A stretch of DNA of 64,000 nt, taken from positions 1,054,001 to 1,118,000 of the forward strand of contig OZ241337.1 of assembly GCA_965200435.1 (NCBI GenBank). The letters run 5' to 3'. The stretch is from Bin75 sp965200435. GTDB taxonomy: Bacteria; Nitrospirota; Nitrospiria; Nitrospirales; UBA8639. The notes beneath the pieces were generated by a model, which saw only the letters and a list, made by a program, of their open reading frames with translations, searched no databases and was not told the origin of the DNA. The translations under genes and the position numbers were made by a program. Below, one piece after another: positions 1 through 7,596 of this stretch. The stretch's first letter is position 1. Every line of letters starts with the position of its first letter.

Positions 1-820
1 ACAATTGTCGATAGGCCACGGCGTGTTTGGACAAGTCGTCATAGATAATGAGGGCATGTTTCCCATTGTCACGGAAATATTCACCCATGGACACCCCGGC
101 ATAGGGCGAAAAGAACTGGAGCGGCGCCGCGTCACTGGCCGTAGCCGACACTACGGTGGTGTAGTCCATGGCCCCATGGTCTTCGAGCGTCTTCACGACA
201 CGCGCGACCGTTGACCGCTTCTGACCGATCGCGACGTAGATGCAATAAACGTCGAGCCCCTTTTGGTTGATGATGGTATCCACCGCAATCGCCGTTTTGC
301 CGGTCTGCCGGTCGCCGATGATCAACTCGCGTTGCCCGCGGCCAATGGGAATCATGGCGTCGATCGCCTTCAATCCCGTCTGCAACGGCTCGTTGACGGA
401 TTGGCGTTCCACCACGCCTGGGGCACGGACTTCAATCAACCGGGTCTCCGACGTTTGCACCGGGCCTTTTCCGTCAATGGGTTGTCCCATCGCATCCACC
501 ACGCGCCCGACGAGCGCCTCTCCCACGGGCACTTCAGCAATCCGGCCCGTCCGTTTGACCTGGTCGCCTTCTTTGATGCCGGGGTCCGATCCCATCAGTA
601 CGGCCCCGACGCTGTCTTCTTCCAGATTCAGCGCCACTCCGAACACCTCCCCGGGAAACTCCAGCAATTCCCCGGCCATGGCGCCTTCGAGTCCGTAGAC
701 CTTGGCAATGCCGTCCCCTACTTGAATGACGTAACCGGTCTCCGTCACATCGACACGCTGATCGAAGCCCTTGATTTTATCCTGAATAATGGAACTGATT
801 TCTTCCGCCTTGATCTGCAT
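1..820 (-). CDS. atpA: ATP synthase F1 alpha subunit, N-terminal part (runs off the window)
   Basis: Alpha subunit of the F1 ATPase; it forms the alpha3-beta3 head of ATP synthase and binds a non-catalytic nucleotide. Only about the first 273 codons are in the window. The translation begins MQIKAEEISSIIQDKIKG and shows the P-loop GDRQTGKTA at residues 169-177, preceded by AIDAMIPIGRGQREL, all at the positions usual for AtpA. The ATG at 818-820 lies 3 bp after the atpH stop, and its Shine-Dalgarno (AAAGGGG) overlaps the end of atpH, so the two are probably translationally coupled. Identification is secure. Confidence 0.97.
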   Translation of the reverse strand, partial: MQIKAEEISSIIQDKIKGFDQRVDVTETGYVIQVGDGIAKVYGLEGAMAGELLEFPGEVFGVALNLEEDSVGAVLMGSDPGIKEGDQVKRTGRIAEVPVGEALVGRVVDAMGQPIDGKGPVQTSETRLIEVRAPGVVERQSVNEPLQTGLKAIDAMIPIGRGQRELIIGDRQTGKTAIAVDTIINQKGLDVYCIYVAIGQKRSTVARVVKTLEDHGAMDYTTVVSATASDAAPLQFFSPYAGVSMGEYFRDNGKHALIIYDDLSKHAVAYRQL

Positions 821-823
821 GCC

Positions 824-1363
824 TTACCCCTTTACCAATTGAGCCCGCATCTTGTGGAGCCGGCCCCTGACCGTACTGTCATAGACTTTACTCCCGATTT
901 TTATTCGCACACCGGACAGCAAGGACGGATCGGATTGAAAGTCGACCTCCACCTCCCGCTTCGCTGTGGCGCCTAACTGAGCAAGAATGTCCTGTTTCAT
1001 GGTGTCGTCAACCGGTTGCGCTGAGACGACGACGATCTGTTGCTTGCCGCTTTGCCGGATCATCAACTCTCTGAAGGCCTCGGCAATTTCCGGCAGGAAC
1101 CCGATCCGGTTTTTTTTCAACAACTGTTCGCAGAATCGTCCCATCAACAGCGGGCAACCCGTCCGTTCGCACAACGCGGTGAGGACTTGCTGTTTTTCGT
1201 CCAGAGTAAACACCGGCGAGGCCAGAACGTGCTTGAACGCCGAAGAGTCCTTCAACCCGTGAGACAGGGCCTGCAACCCGTCCTGCGCAGCCGCCATGTC
1301 TTCATCGCGCATCAGGCGAAAAAACGCCTGAGCATACCGCCGTGCTATGGCACTTTTCATCAT
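824..1363 (-). CDS. atpH: ATP synthase F1 delta subunit
   Basis: Delta subunit (OSCP homologue) that ties the F1 head to the peripheral stalk. At 179 aa it has the family's usual length. It starts MKSAIARRYAQAFF after an optional extra Met, and its C-terminus (GVRIKIGSKVYDSTVRGRL) is the conserved delta signature. It lies directly upstream of atpA as in most atp operons. What is odd is its own upstream side: no atpF, atpE or atpB is visible. Only about 105 bp separate it from a MITE, and an IS follows, so the stalk and Fo genes either lie elsewhere or were split off by rearrangement. Confidence 0.95.
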   Translation of the reverse strand: MMKSAIARRYAQAFFRLMRDEDMAAAQDGLQALSHGLKDSSAFKHVLASPVFTLDEKQQVLTALCERTGCPLLMGRFCEQLLKKNRIGFLPEIAEAFRELMIRQSGKQQIVVVSAQPVDDTMKQDILAQLGATAKREVEVDFQSDPSLLSGVRIKIGSKVYDSTVRGRLHKMRAQLVKG

Positions 1364-1468
1364 GACTCAGTTGTGAAGAAAAAGACAAAACCCCAGTGCT
1401 TGCGCTGATCGCGCAAAAAAACGAGGAACGGTATCACGTGGAAATACAGGTGTCAACCGAGGAAGATT

Positions 1469-1709
1469 GGGGATGATGTCTGTCACTTGACCAAGGTCTT
1501 CATGGCCTGACTGGCCCCCGACCACGGGTCCCCTTCCTGTCGGATGACGCAACGCTCATCCGACCTACCCGACTGACCGGAGCGCCCCCAACCCCCTCAA
1601 CCCCCCTTCTCAGGGGGATGTGGCCGGGCTGTGTTGTCGGTCGGGTTCGTCACAGGCGTCACCCGACACTGCTCACAGACAGGCCTGCCAAATTAGCGAC
1701 ATCATTCCC
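1469..1709 (+). mobile_element. MITE family A, copy A1 (no nested element)
   Basis: A 241-bp non-coding element. Its ends are imperfect inverted repeats: the left end begins GGGGATGATGTCTGTCAC and the complement of the right end begins GGGAATGATGTCGCTAAT. It is flanked by a perfect 8-bp direct repeat GGAAGATT (1461-1468 and 1710-1717), the expected target-site duplication. Inside is a C-run/G-run hairpin around 1590-1620. Related copies lie at 34446-34815 and 46296-46740. No transposase is encoded, so it must be moved in trans. This copy has the intact sequence TTAGCGAC (about 1693-1700), where the other two copies carry a 144-bp insertion. Confidence 0.85.
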
Positions 1710-1771
1710 GGAAGATTCAGGTCTGTGAAGCGCACTGGCGGTGCAAGCGCGTTGATGAAAACAAAAATTTC

Positions 1772-2858
1772 TGTATAAGTTCAGAAACATTTGGCATTCC
1801 TCGAAACAGGAGGAGAGGCCATGCAAATCCACCATGTCGGCTTCCGCATCCGGGGGTTTTACCGACTAGCTCAATTCAGGCCTCGTGGGGACATGATACC
1901 CCACGAGGCTCAACACCGATTCACTATTCTGCAGTTTTGGGCTCGGCACGGCCTGGTCGCGACGAGGGAGGCGTTTGGGGTGAGCCGCCGCACCCTCTAC
2001 CGGTGGCAGCGGACGCTCACCCAGGCCGGAGGCGAGCCGCACGCCCTGGCCGCCCGCTCCCGGGCTCCGCACCGGCGGCGGCAGGCCCGGTGGCCGCCCG
2101 CCCTGAGCCAGGAGATCCGCCGGCTCCGGACCACGTACCCCAACCTCGGGAAGGCCAAGCTGCACGTCCTGCTGCAGCCCTGGTGTGCGCAGCAGGGCCG
2201 GCCCCTCCCCAGTGTCTCCACCATCGGGCGCCTGATCGCCCGGGCTCCCGACCACATGCGCCAAGCCCCGCTCCGCCTCGATGCCCGCGGCCGCCCCAAG
2301 CCCGCCGCCCGGCCCCGCAAGACCCGGCCGCCCCGGCCGCGCCCCACCCAACCGCTGGTCCTGTTCGCCTGTGATACCGTGGTCCGGCTCCACGCAGGCC
2401 TACGGCGCTACGTGCTCACCTTCCTCGATCCCTACAGTCGCTTCGCCCTCGCCTGGGGCACCGCCACCGCCTCCAGCCGCCACGCCGCGGTCGGCCTCGA
2501 GGCCTTGTGTACCCTGCTCCCTACCCCGCCTCAATTCCTCCTCTCGGCCAACGGCGCCGAGTTCCACGGCCACTTCCAGCAGCGCCTCGACGCCTACGGC
2601 ATCACCCATTGGTGGACCTATCCACGCTCCCCCAAAATGAATGCGCATGTCGAACGGTTCAATCGCACCCTCCAAGAACAGTTCGTGGATTACCACGAGG
2701 ACTTGCTGGTTGACGATTTGGCGGCCTTTAACCGCAAACTGGCCGATTGGTTGCTGGCCTACAATACCGTGTTGCCCCACCATAGCCTTGGGCGGCAATC
2801 TCCGGTACAATTCCTGATTCACCACCAACCCGAGTGCTAAATGTGGTGGACCCATACA
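1772..2858 (+). mobile_element. IS481-like insertion sequence, copy 1 (full length)
   Basis: A 1087-bp element bounded by imperfect inverted repeats of about 24 bp: the left end begins TGTATAAGTTCAGAAACATT and the complement of the right end begins TGTATGGGTCCACCACATTT. It carries one transposase gene. No matching direct repeat flanks this copy (left ATTTC, right GTTGC), so one end may have been lost through recombination or the duplication has decayed. A shorter copy with the same ends lies at 10778-11684. Confidence 0.85.
1821..2840 (+). CDS. IS481-like transposase with an altered second catalytic aspartate
   Basis: DDE-type transposase with an N-terminal helix-turn-helix (residues about 20-70, REAFGVSRRTLYRWQ) and an rve integrase core. 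The ATG at 1821 is preferred because AGGAGGAGAGG lies just upstream; a TTG at 1791 would add ten residues. The first catalytic Asp sits in FACDTVV and the Glu in NAHVERFNRTLQ. Where the family has S-D-N-G-x-E-F, this copy reads SANGAEF, so the second catalytic Asp is replaced by Ala; the broken copy at 11.4 kb still reads SDNGPEF. This transposase is therefore probably inactive although its frame is open. Confidence 0.88.
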   Translation: MQIHHVGFRIRGFYRLAQFRPRGDMIPHEAQHRFTILQFWARHGLVATREAFGVSRRTLYRWQRTLTQAGGEPHALAARSRAPHRRRQARWPPALSQEIRRLRTTYPNLGKAKLHVLLQPWCAQQGRPLPSVSTIGRLIARAPDHMRQAPLRLDARGRPKPAARPRKTRPPRPRPTQPLVLFACDTVVRLHAGLRRYVLTFLDPYSRFALAWGTATASSRHAAVGLEALCTLLPTPPQFLLSANGAEFHGHFQQRLDAYGITHWWTYPRSPKMNAHVERFNRTLQEQFVDYHEDLLVDDLAAFNRKLADWLLAYNTVLPHHSLGRQSPVQFLIHHQPEC

Positions 2859-3469
2859 GTTGCTTGACACCTTCCTGTCACCACTATATTTTCCCTTTGT
2901 CTTTATTTTCCAAGTTGCCCTTGTCGGGTTATTGGCGGAATACAACAATCTGCCCCCTGTGATCTTGAGGTCGTTCCTCGACATCTGGGGTTCTTACATT
3001 TTTCACCAAACCGACATGCCGAGACGAGACGAATATCGAGCCAGAAGATACCGCGGCCTCTGCCGCCAGTGCTCCACGCCGAGCACATCCACCCGATGCA
3101 AGAGATGTAAAAAGGTCGAGCGGTGCAGAGAGAAAGAAAGCCGACGGATCCAGGGTAGCAACCTAGATAGCGCGCCGCTTTGGGAGCAGAAGGCTTCCAA
3201 TTCAAGCCCTCTCCCCGACCTCATTTAGGCTGAGGGCTCACAGCGATGACGTGAAAAGCATTTTCAGAAGGGCAAAACCTCGGCGGCGATAACCAATCCA
3301 GCCATCCATTTCAAAACCAGGAGATCAGTCTCGAGTTTGGCGAAGCGAGTATCAAATCAGCAACCGCTTTGGCAGCCTCGGTGGATTTTGCTCACTCACG
3401 CCAGCTTCTCTGAAGGCATCGTATCCTTCTTTGACAATGTCACGGTTTCAGGCTTGCGGTTCGTGTACT
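2859..3469. other. intergenic stretch between IS copy 1 and mnmA
   Basis: About 610 bp with no convincing gene. It is locally A+T-rich just after the IS (2870-3010). The only coding-like signal is a 70-codon plus-strand frame at 3016-3228. Otherwise I see no RNA gene, terminator hairpin or repeat. Confidence 0.5.
3016..3228 (+). CDS. possible small Cys-rich protein, doubtful
   Basis: A 70-aa frame starting MPRRDEYRARRYRGLCRQC. It contains two CxxC pairs (CRQC and CKRC) about 12 residues apart in a very basic stretch, a pattern seen in small zinc-ribbon proteins. No clear Shine-Dalgarno precedes it, and the C-terminal third looks non-coding. It could be a real small zinc-binding protein, a fragment left by the neighbouring IS, or chance. 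Confidence 0.25.
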   Translation: MPRRDEYRARRYRGLCRQCSTPSTSTRCKRCKKVERCREKESRRIQGSNLDSAPLWEQKASNSSPLPDLI

Positions 3470-4693
3470 TCAGCCTGGAGCCGTTCTACTTTGGCACCGG
3501 CCCGTTGGTTCGACCGGCGACGACGAACTCTGGCACCGCTCGAATGATTCGATGATCCCGCCGCCCAGTACGCGGTCGCCTTGATAGAGGACCAGCGACT
3601 GGCCGGGGCTCAGGGCTTGTTGCGGTTCTTGGAATTCGATGGAGAGAGTGCCCGCTGTGTGCTGCCGAACCCGGCCGGCGACGGCCGGCGAGGCGTACCG
3701 ATATTTGATGGCCACGTGCTCCAGCGGTTCCGGCATGGCGTGGCCCAACCAATTCACGTCATGAACCGTGCATGTTTGTCGGGACAGGTCTTCTGCCCGT
3801 CCCAGGACGACCGCGTTGGTTTCAGAGTGGACTTCTTTGACGTAGAGGCGTTCGCCGCATGCAATCCCTAATCCCTTGCGTTGCCCTGGCGTATAAAAAG
3901 CAATGCCGCGATGTTCTCCGATGATCCGGCCTTCCAGGTCCAGGAAGGGGCCTGGTCGTCGTGCCTGTGGGGCTTCTGCGGTTAAAAACGTGCGGTAGTC
4001 GCCCTGGGTGACGAAACAGATTTCCTGGCTTTCTTTCATTTCCTCGGCCGGCAGGTCCAACGCCTCAGCCCGCGCCCATACCTCTGTTTTTTGAAGATGA
4101 CCCACGGGAAACAGGATATGGGGCAGCCAGTCAGCGGGGAGTCTGTACAAAAAATAGGATTGGTCTTTTTTGGTGTCGGCGCCACGAAACAGGCCAACGC
4201 CGGACTCCTTTCCCCGACTCCTACTGTCGAGGGCTCGCTTGCGCAGCAATAACGACGTGGGAGCTTTTTCCCCTTCATCGACCGGCAACACCCGGGCATA
4301 ATGGCCGGTGGCCACGAAGTCGATACCCCGCATTTTCGCCAGTTGGTATAACATTCCAAACTTCACCCGTTCGTTGCATCGCACGCACGGGTTGGGAGTG
4401 GTCCCACCTAAATAGCCGGCAATAAAATCATCCACCACGTGTTTGCGAAAAGTCTCCCGGGTATCCACCACTTCATGCGGAATGCTTAACCGCTGAGCCA
4501 CGTGCCGGGCCAAACCGACTTTGCAACAACCGCGCTCTTCCCATTTTTTTGTCACAGCGGTGTTCTCATCTTCATGTTCCCAGACCTGTAGCGTCACCCC
4601 TTTCACGTCATAGCCCTGCTCCGTCAGCAATAACGCTGCGACCGAACTATCGACGCCTCCGCTCATCCCGAGAAGGACCGCTGGGTTGGACAT
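3470..4693 (-). CDS. mnmA: tRNA-specific 2-thiouridylase MnmA
   Basis: Forms 2-thiouridine at the wobble U34 of Lys, Glu and Gln tRNAs by adenylating the base and transferring sulfur. The N-terminal PP-loop motif GMSGGVDSSVAALLL binds ATP. The catalytic cysteines lie in NPCVRCNERVKFG and in QEICFVTQGDYRTFL. The C-terminal barrel ends with DRVLGGGIIESF followed by a short unconserved tail. I choose ATG 4693 (MSNPAVLLGMSGG) because MnmA normally starts a few residues before the PP-loop; an ATG at 4741 would add 16 residues and overlap the bactofilin gene. Its place inside the par/bactofilin cluster next to atp genes is unusual. Confidence 0.95.
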   Translation of the reverse strand: MSNPAVLLGMSGGVDSSVAALLLTEQGYDVKGVTLQVWEHEDENTAVTKKWEERGCCKVGLARHVAQRLSIPHEVVDTRETFRKHVVDDFIAGYLGGTTPNPCVRCNERVKFGMLYQLAKMRGIDFVATGHYARVLPVDEGEKAPTSLLLRKRALDSRSRGKESGVGLFRGADTKKDQSYFLYRLPADWLPHILFPVGHLQKTEVWARAEALDLPAEEMKESQEICFVTQGDYRTFLTAEAPQARRPGPFLDLEGRIIGEHRGIAFYTPGQRKGLGIACGERLYVKEVHSETNAVVLGRAEDLSRQTCTVHDVNWLGHAMPEPLEHVAIKYRYASPAVAGRVRQHTAGTLSIEFQEPQQALSPGQSLVLYQGDRVLGGGIIESFERCQSSSSPVEPTGRCQSRTAPG

Positions 4694-4721
4694 GGTGCGG
4701 CCGGCCTCTTGGGAGTTGACC

Positions 4722-5159
4722 TCAGTCGGCTGAGACACCATGCTGGACCCTTTCGAACTCGCCAGATTGCGAGGAGACGCTCTCAAGTCCGCTGACGCCC
4801 ATATCGCACGTGCCGTGGAACACGACTCCCTCCTCCACGGAAAAAGAAGGCGTGCGAATACCGCCGAGCAGCACGGCCGGTTTCAGCAATTGGATCTTTT
4901 GGGAGGCAATGATATTTCCGTCGATCTTGCCGCTGCAGATAAGGCTTTCACAGGTGATCTCGCCTTTCACGGTCCCTTGCTCACCAATCACGAGGACATC
5001 CTTGGAAACAATTTGGCCGTCGAACTGGCCGTCGATTCGGACACTGCCCTCGAATTTGGCTTTTCCTTTGAATCCCACACCTTTTCCAAGAAACGTGTAG
5101 GCCCCTTCCTCGATAATCGATTCCCATTTTTTGCCACTTTGCTCGGATGTCCCCCACAT
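4722..5159 (-). CDS. bactofilin family cytoskeletal protein
   Basis: A 145-aa bactofilin: a self-polymerising beta-helical protein that forms filaments or patches at the membrane and helps place cell-wall or segregation proteins. The core (residues about 20-115) shows the repeating hydrophobic/Gly pattern of the family, for example VRIDGQFDGQIVSKDVLVIG and GTVKGEITCESLICSGKIDG. Short unstructured tails lie on both sides. It follows parB by about 100 bp in the same direction. Bactofilins often work with ParA/ParB, which fits this neighbourhood. Confidence 0.9.
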   Translation of the reverse strand: MWGTSEQSGKKWESIIEEGAYTFLGKGVGFKGKAKFEGSVRIDGQFDGQIVSKDVLVIGEQGTVKGEITCESLICSGKIDGNIIASQKIQLLKPAVLLGGIRTPSFSVEEGVVFHGTCDMGVSGLESVSSQSGEFERVQHGVSAD

Positions 5160-5260
5160 AAGAGTGCCCTCTCTTTCCAGGATGCCGACTCAGGGGCGAC
5201 ATGGGGGGATACAGGCCTTCTCCCACCGCATCTCGCCGATCCTGACGCCCCGTTGGATTG

Positions 5261-6100
5261 TTATGATAAAATCACATCGACAATTCTCGTCAAATCCTCC
5301 TGGGAATAATAACTGAGAATCACTTCACCCTTCTGCTGTTTCGAGCGAATCACGACTTTCGTTCCTAAATGTTTTCGCAGGCGATCTTCCACCTCGGCAT
5401 GGGAGGATTTTCCAGCCGTTTGCCGCGACGTTGCCTTTCCGGACCGTTTCTTGACCAATTGCTCGACCTGTCTGACGGAAAGCTGGTCGCGAAGAATTCG
5501 TTTCGCCAAGGTCAAGCGGTCCCCCGAATCCTTTATGCCCAGAATGACCTTTGCATGACCCAATGTCAATTGACCGGAGGCCACCATTTCCTGCACCTCA
5601 GTGGGTAAAGAGAGAATTCTGCAGATATTGGCGACCGAAGCTCGATCTCGCCCGACCCGTTCGGCCACGGCTTCTTGGGTCACCTCCAATTCATCAATCA
5701 GTTGACGATAGGCCTTGGCTTCTTCAACCGGATTCAAATTGCTTCTTTGGATATTTTCAATTAGTGATAATATCGTAGAGTCCTGGTCGTTGGATTTTCT
5801 GATTATCGCGGGGATAATCGGCAGTTTGGCCATGGTGGCTGCCCGGAACCTTCGCTCCCCTGCAATAAGTTCATAGGTGTTTTCACTTTTTCGCCGCACA
5901 AGGACCGGTTGAAGAATTCCGTGCTGTTTGACGGATTCGACCAGTTCCCGGAGATCTTCTTCCACAAACGTTTTTCTGGGCTGATACCTGTTCGGCAGGA
6001 TCTGCGTCACGGGAATCATGTGAATCGCTTGTCCGGGTTCCTTCGCGTCACTCTCCGGCAAAAGAGCCGCCAGGCCTTTACCTAGTGCTTTCTTTTCCAT
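5261..6100 (-). CDS. parB: chromosome-partitioning protein ParB
   Basis: CTP-dependent DNA clamp that loads at parS and spreads to build the partition complex. At 279 aa it has the usual chromosomal ParB length. The N-terminal CTPase domain has ELIAGERRFRAATMA, and the helix-turn-helix region follows (TQEAVAERVGRDRASVANIC, residues about 135-165). The C-terminal dimerisation segment ends TRIVDVILS. Its start overlaps the end of parA by 23 bp, indicating a coupled operon. Two perfect parS sites lie within 1.5 kb upstream. Confidence 0.97.
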   Translation of the reverse strand: MEKKALGKGLAALLPESDAKEPGQAIHMIPVTQILPNRYQPRKTFVEEDLRELVESVKQHGILQPVLVRRKSENTYELIAGERRFRAATMAKLPIIPAIIRKSNDQDSTILSLIENIQRSNLNPVEEAKAYRQLIDELEVTQEAVAERVGRDRASVANICRILSLPTEVQEMVASGQLTLGHAKVILGIKDSGDRLTLAKRILRDQLSVRQVEQLVKKRSGKATSRQTAGKSSHAEVEDRLRKHLGTKVVIRSKQQKGEVILSYYSQEDLTRIVDVILS

Positions 6101-6848
6101 TCGCCAAAAACTCCTTTGCGAAATCCATATAAGCCTTGGCTCCTATGGACGCCGAATTGTAGAGCAAACCGGGACGTCCATAACTCGGGGCCTCGGCCAA
6201 GGCCACGTTTCTCGGGATGATCGAGTGATACACTTTATCAGGGAAAAATTTTTTGACTTCCTCCGAGACCTGCCGGGACAAGGTTAGCCTGGCATCACAC
6301 ATTGTCAAGAGAATCCCCTCGATCGATAAAGCCTGGTTGAAGCTGCCGCGCACTCTCTCGATCGTCAACATCAGCCGTCCCAAACCTTCCATGGCATAAT
6401 ACTCACATTGAACCGGGATCAGGACCGACTGTGCCGCCGTCAGCGCATTCACGGTCAGGAGCCCCAGGGCCGGCGGACAATCCAGAATGATGAAATGGTA
6501 CTGATTGGCAATGGTCGAGAGAACGCGCTTCAATCGATCTTCCCGACCGGCGACCTCAGCCAATTCGACTTCCGCACCGGCCAAGCCCGGCCCTGACGGT
6601 AAAAGGTCCAAGTGCGAAACGGCAGTGGTCACAATGGAATCAGCGGCCGGAACGGCCTTGAACAGACAGTCGTACAGCGTTTGTGCCGGATGTTCGATGC
6701 CCACACCGCTCGTGGCATTGGCCTGCGGGTCAATGTCAACCAGCAGGACCTTCTGGTCACACAGCGCCAGCGCGGCCGCCAGGTTTACGGAGGTCGTTGT
6801 TTTTCCGACCCCGCCCTTTTGATTCGCGACGGCGACGATTTTATCCAT
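6078..6848 (-). CDS. parA: chromosome-partitioning ATPase ParA (Soj)
   Basis: Deviant-Walker P-loop ATPase that binds DNA as an ATP dimer and moves ParB-parS complexes. At 256 aa it has the standard length. The deviant Walker A motif KGGVGKTTTSVNLA occupies residues 10-23, the switch region DIDPQANAT follows, and Walker B is IILDCPPALGLLT. It sits between rsmG and parB, the classical order near oriC. A perfect parS site lies 30 bp upstream of its start. Confidence 0.97.
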   Translation of the reverse strand: MDKIVAVANQKGGVGKTTTSVNLAAALALCDQKVLLVDIDPQANATSGVGIEHPAQTLYDCLFKAVPAADSIVTTAVSHLDLLPSGPGLAGAEVELAEVAGREDRLKRVLSTIANQYHFIILDCPPALGLLTVNALTAAQSVLIPVQCEYYAMEGLGRLMLTIERVRGSFNQALSIEGILLTMCDARLTLSRQVSEEVKKFFPDKVYHSIIPRNVALAEAPSYGRPGLLYNSASIGAKAYMDFAKEFLANGKESTR

Positions 6849-6878
6849 TGAGGGGGCTTCTCTCGCTATAGACCGGAA

Positions 6879-6894
6879 TGTTCCACGTGGAACA
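6879..6894. promoter_or_regulatory. parS: parS centromere site 1
   Basis: TGTTCCACGTGGAACA, a perfect 16-bp palindrome and an exact match to the bacterial parS form. It lies between rsmG and parA, where ParB would nucleate and could also repress parAB. Confidence 0.95.
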
Positions 6895-6914
6895 ATTTCT
6901 TTGACAGAGCATAT

Positions 6915-7562
6915 TCAGGGCCTACGCACAACACTGAGGATCCTTTTTCCCAACCCGAATGGCAATTCGTAAGGGATTTCATTGACCACGGAAAACCCTT
7001 TCGGCACCCGGTCCCGCGGCATAGGTCCGGCCCGACAAAACACACAACTCCCCGACCCTGACAGCACAGGGGTAACATAAGCCAAACCAACGTTGAATCT
7101 CAATGCCTTCATGAACACCCAATCAAATTTTCCATGATATTCCGGTTTCGTTGAAAACTGTTCGATCCGGCACGATTCGACACGAACGTTTTTCAACCCG
7201 AGTGAACCGATCATATGATGAAGAAACGCCACTTTTTTCAAATTCGGTTCAAGCAGGGTGACGTCCTGTTCCGGAGAGACGACTCCCATGGGAATCCCGG
7301 GAAATCCTGCCCCAGTCCCAATATCCAGAATCGAACAGGCCGCGTCCGGCGAAAACACCATGGTGCAGGCCAGGGAGTCGATAAAAAGGTTTCCGACGAT
7401 CTCCTCTTCCCTCTTATGGCCGGTGAGGTTCATTTTTTTATTCCATTTCATAACCTCTTGTAAATAAAACACAAATCTGTCTATCGTAGCTTGGGCATAG
7501 GCCATCTCCATGGCCGAAAACGCTTTCTGAAAAAGTTCTTCAAGCTGTTCCGTTTGCATCAT
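6915..7562 (-). CDS. rsmG: 16S rRNA (guanine527-N7)-methyltransferase RsmG
   Basis: Methylates N7 of G527 of 16S rRNA using S-adenosylmethionine. It shows the Rossmann SAM motif ILDIGTGAGFPGIPMG and the upstream MKWNKKMNLTG segment typical of RsmG. Starting at ATG 7562 (MMQTEQLEELFQ) gives 215 aa, the normal family size. A longer frame upstream would have to translate the parS site, so it is rejected. The gene follows mnmG by 34 bp and precedes parA. Motifs after the SAM site are weaker but match the length and order of the family. Confidence 0.94.
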   Translation of the reverse strand: MMQTEQLEELFQKAFSAMEMAYAQATIDRFVFYLQEVMKWNKKMNLTGHKREEEIVGNLFIDSLACTMVFSPDAACSILDIGTGAGFPGIPMGVVSPEQDVTLLEPNLKKVAFLHHMIGSLGLKNVRVESCRIEQFSTKPEYHGKFDWVFMKALRFNVGLAYVTPVLSGSGSCVFCRAGPMPRDRVPKGFSVVNEIPYELPFGLGKRILSVVRRP

Positions 7563-7578
7563 TGTTCCACGTGGAACA
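7563..7578. promoter_or_regulatory. parS: parS centromere site 2
   Basis: A second perfect TGTTCCACGTGGAACA. It abuts the rsmG start codon and fills half of the 34-bp gap after mnmG, so the rsmG ribosome-binding region overlaps it. Confidence 0.95.
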
Positions 7579-7596
7579 TTCGGGGAAATGGAATAG

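Noticed and set aside
263..976. 237-codon plus-strand frame
   Set aside because: It lies opposite atpA and atpH, whose motifs are unmistakable; it is a shadow frame of high-G+C coding sequence.
1590..1620. Rho-independent terminator in MITE A1
   Set aside because: The C-run/G-run hairpin has no T-run and is part of the mobile element, so it was not called as a terminator.
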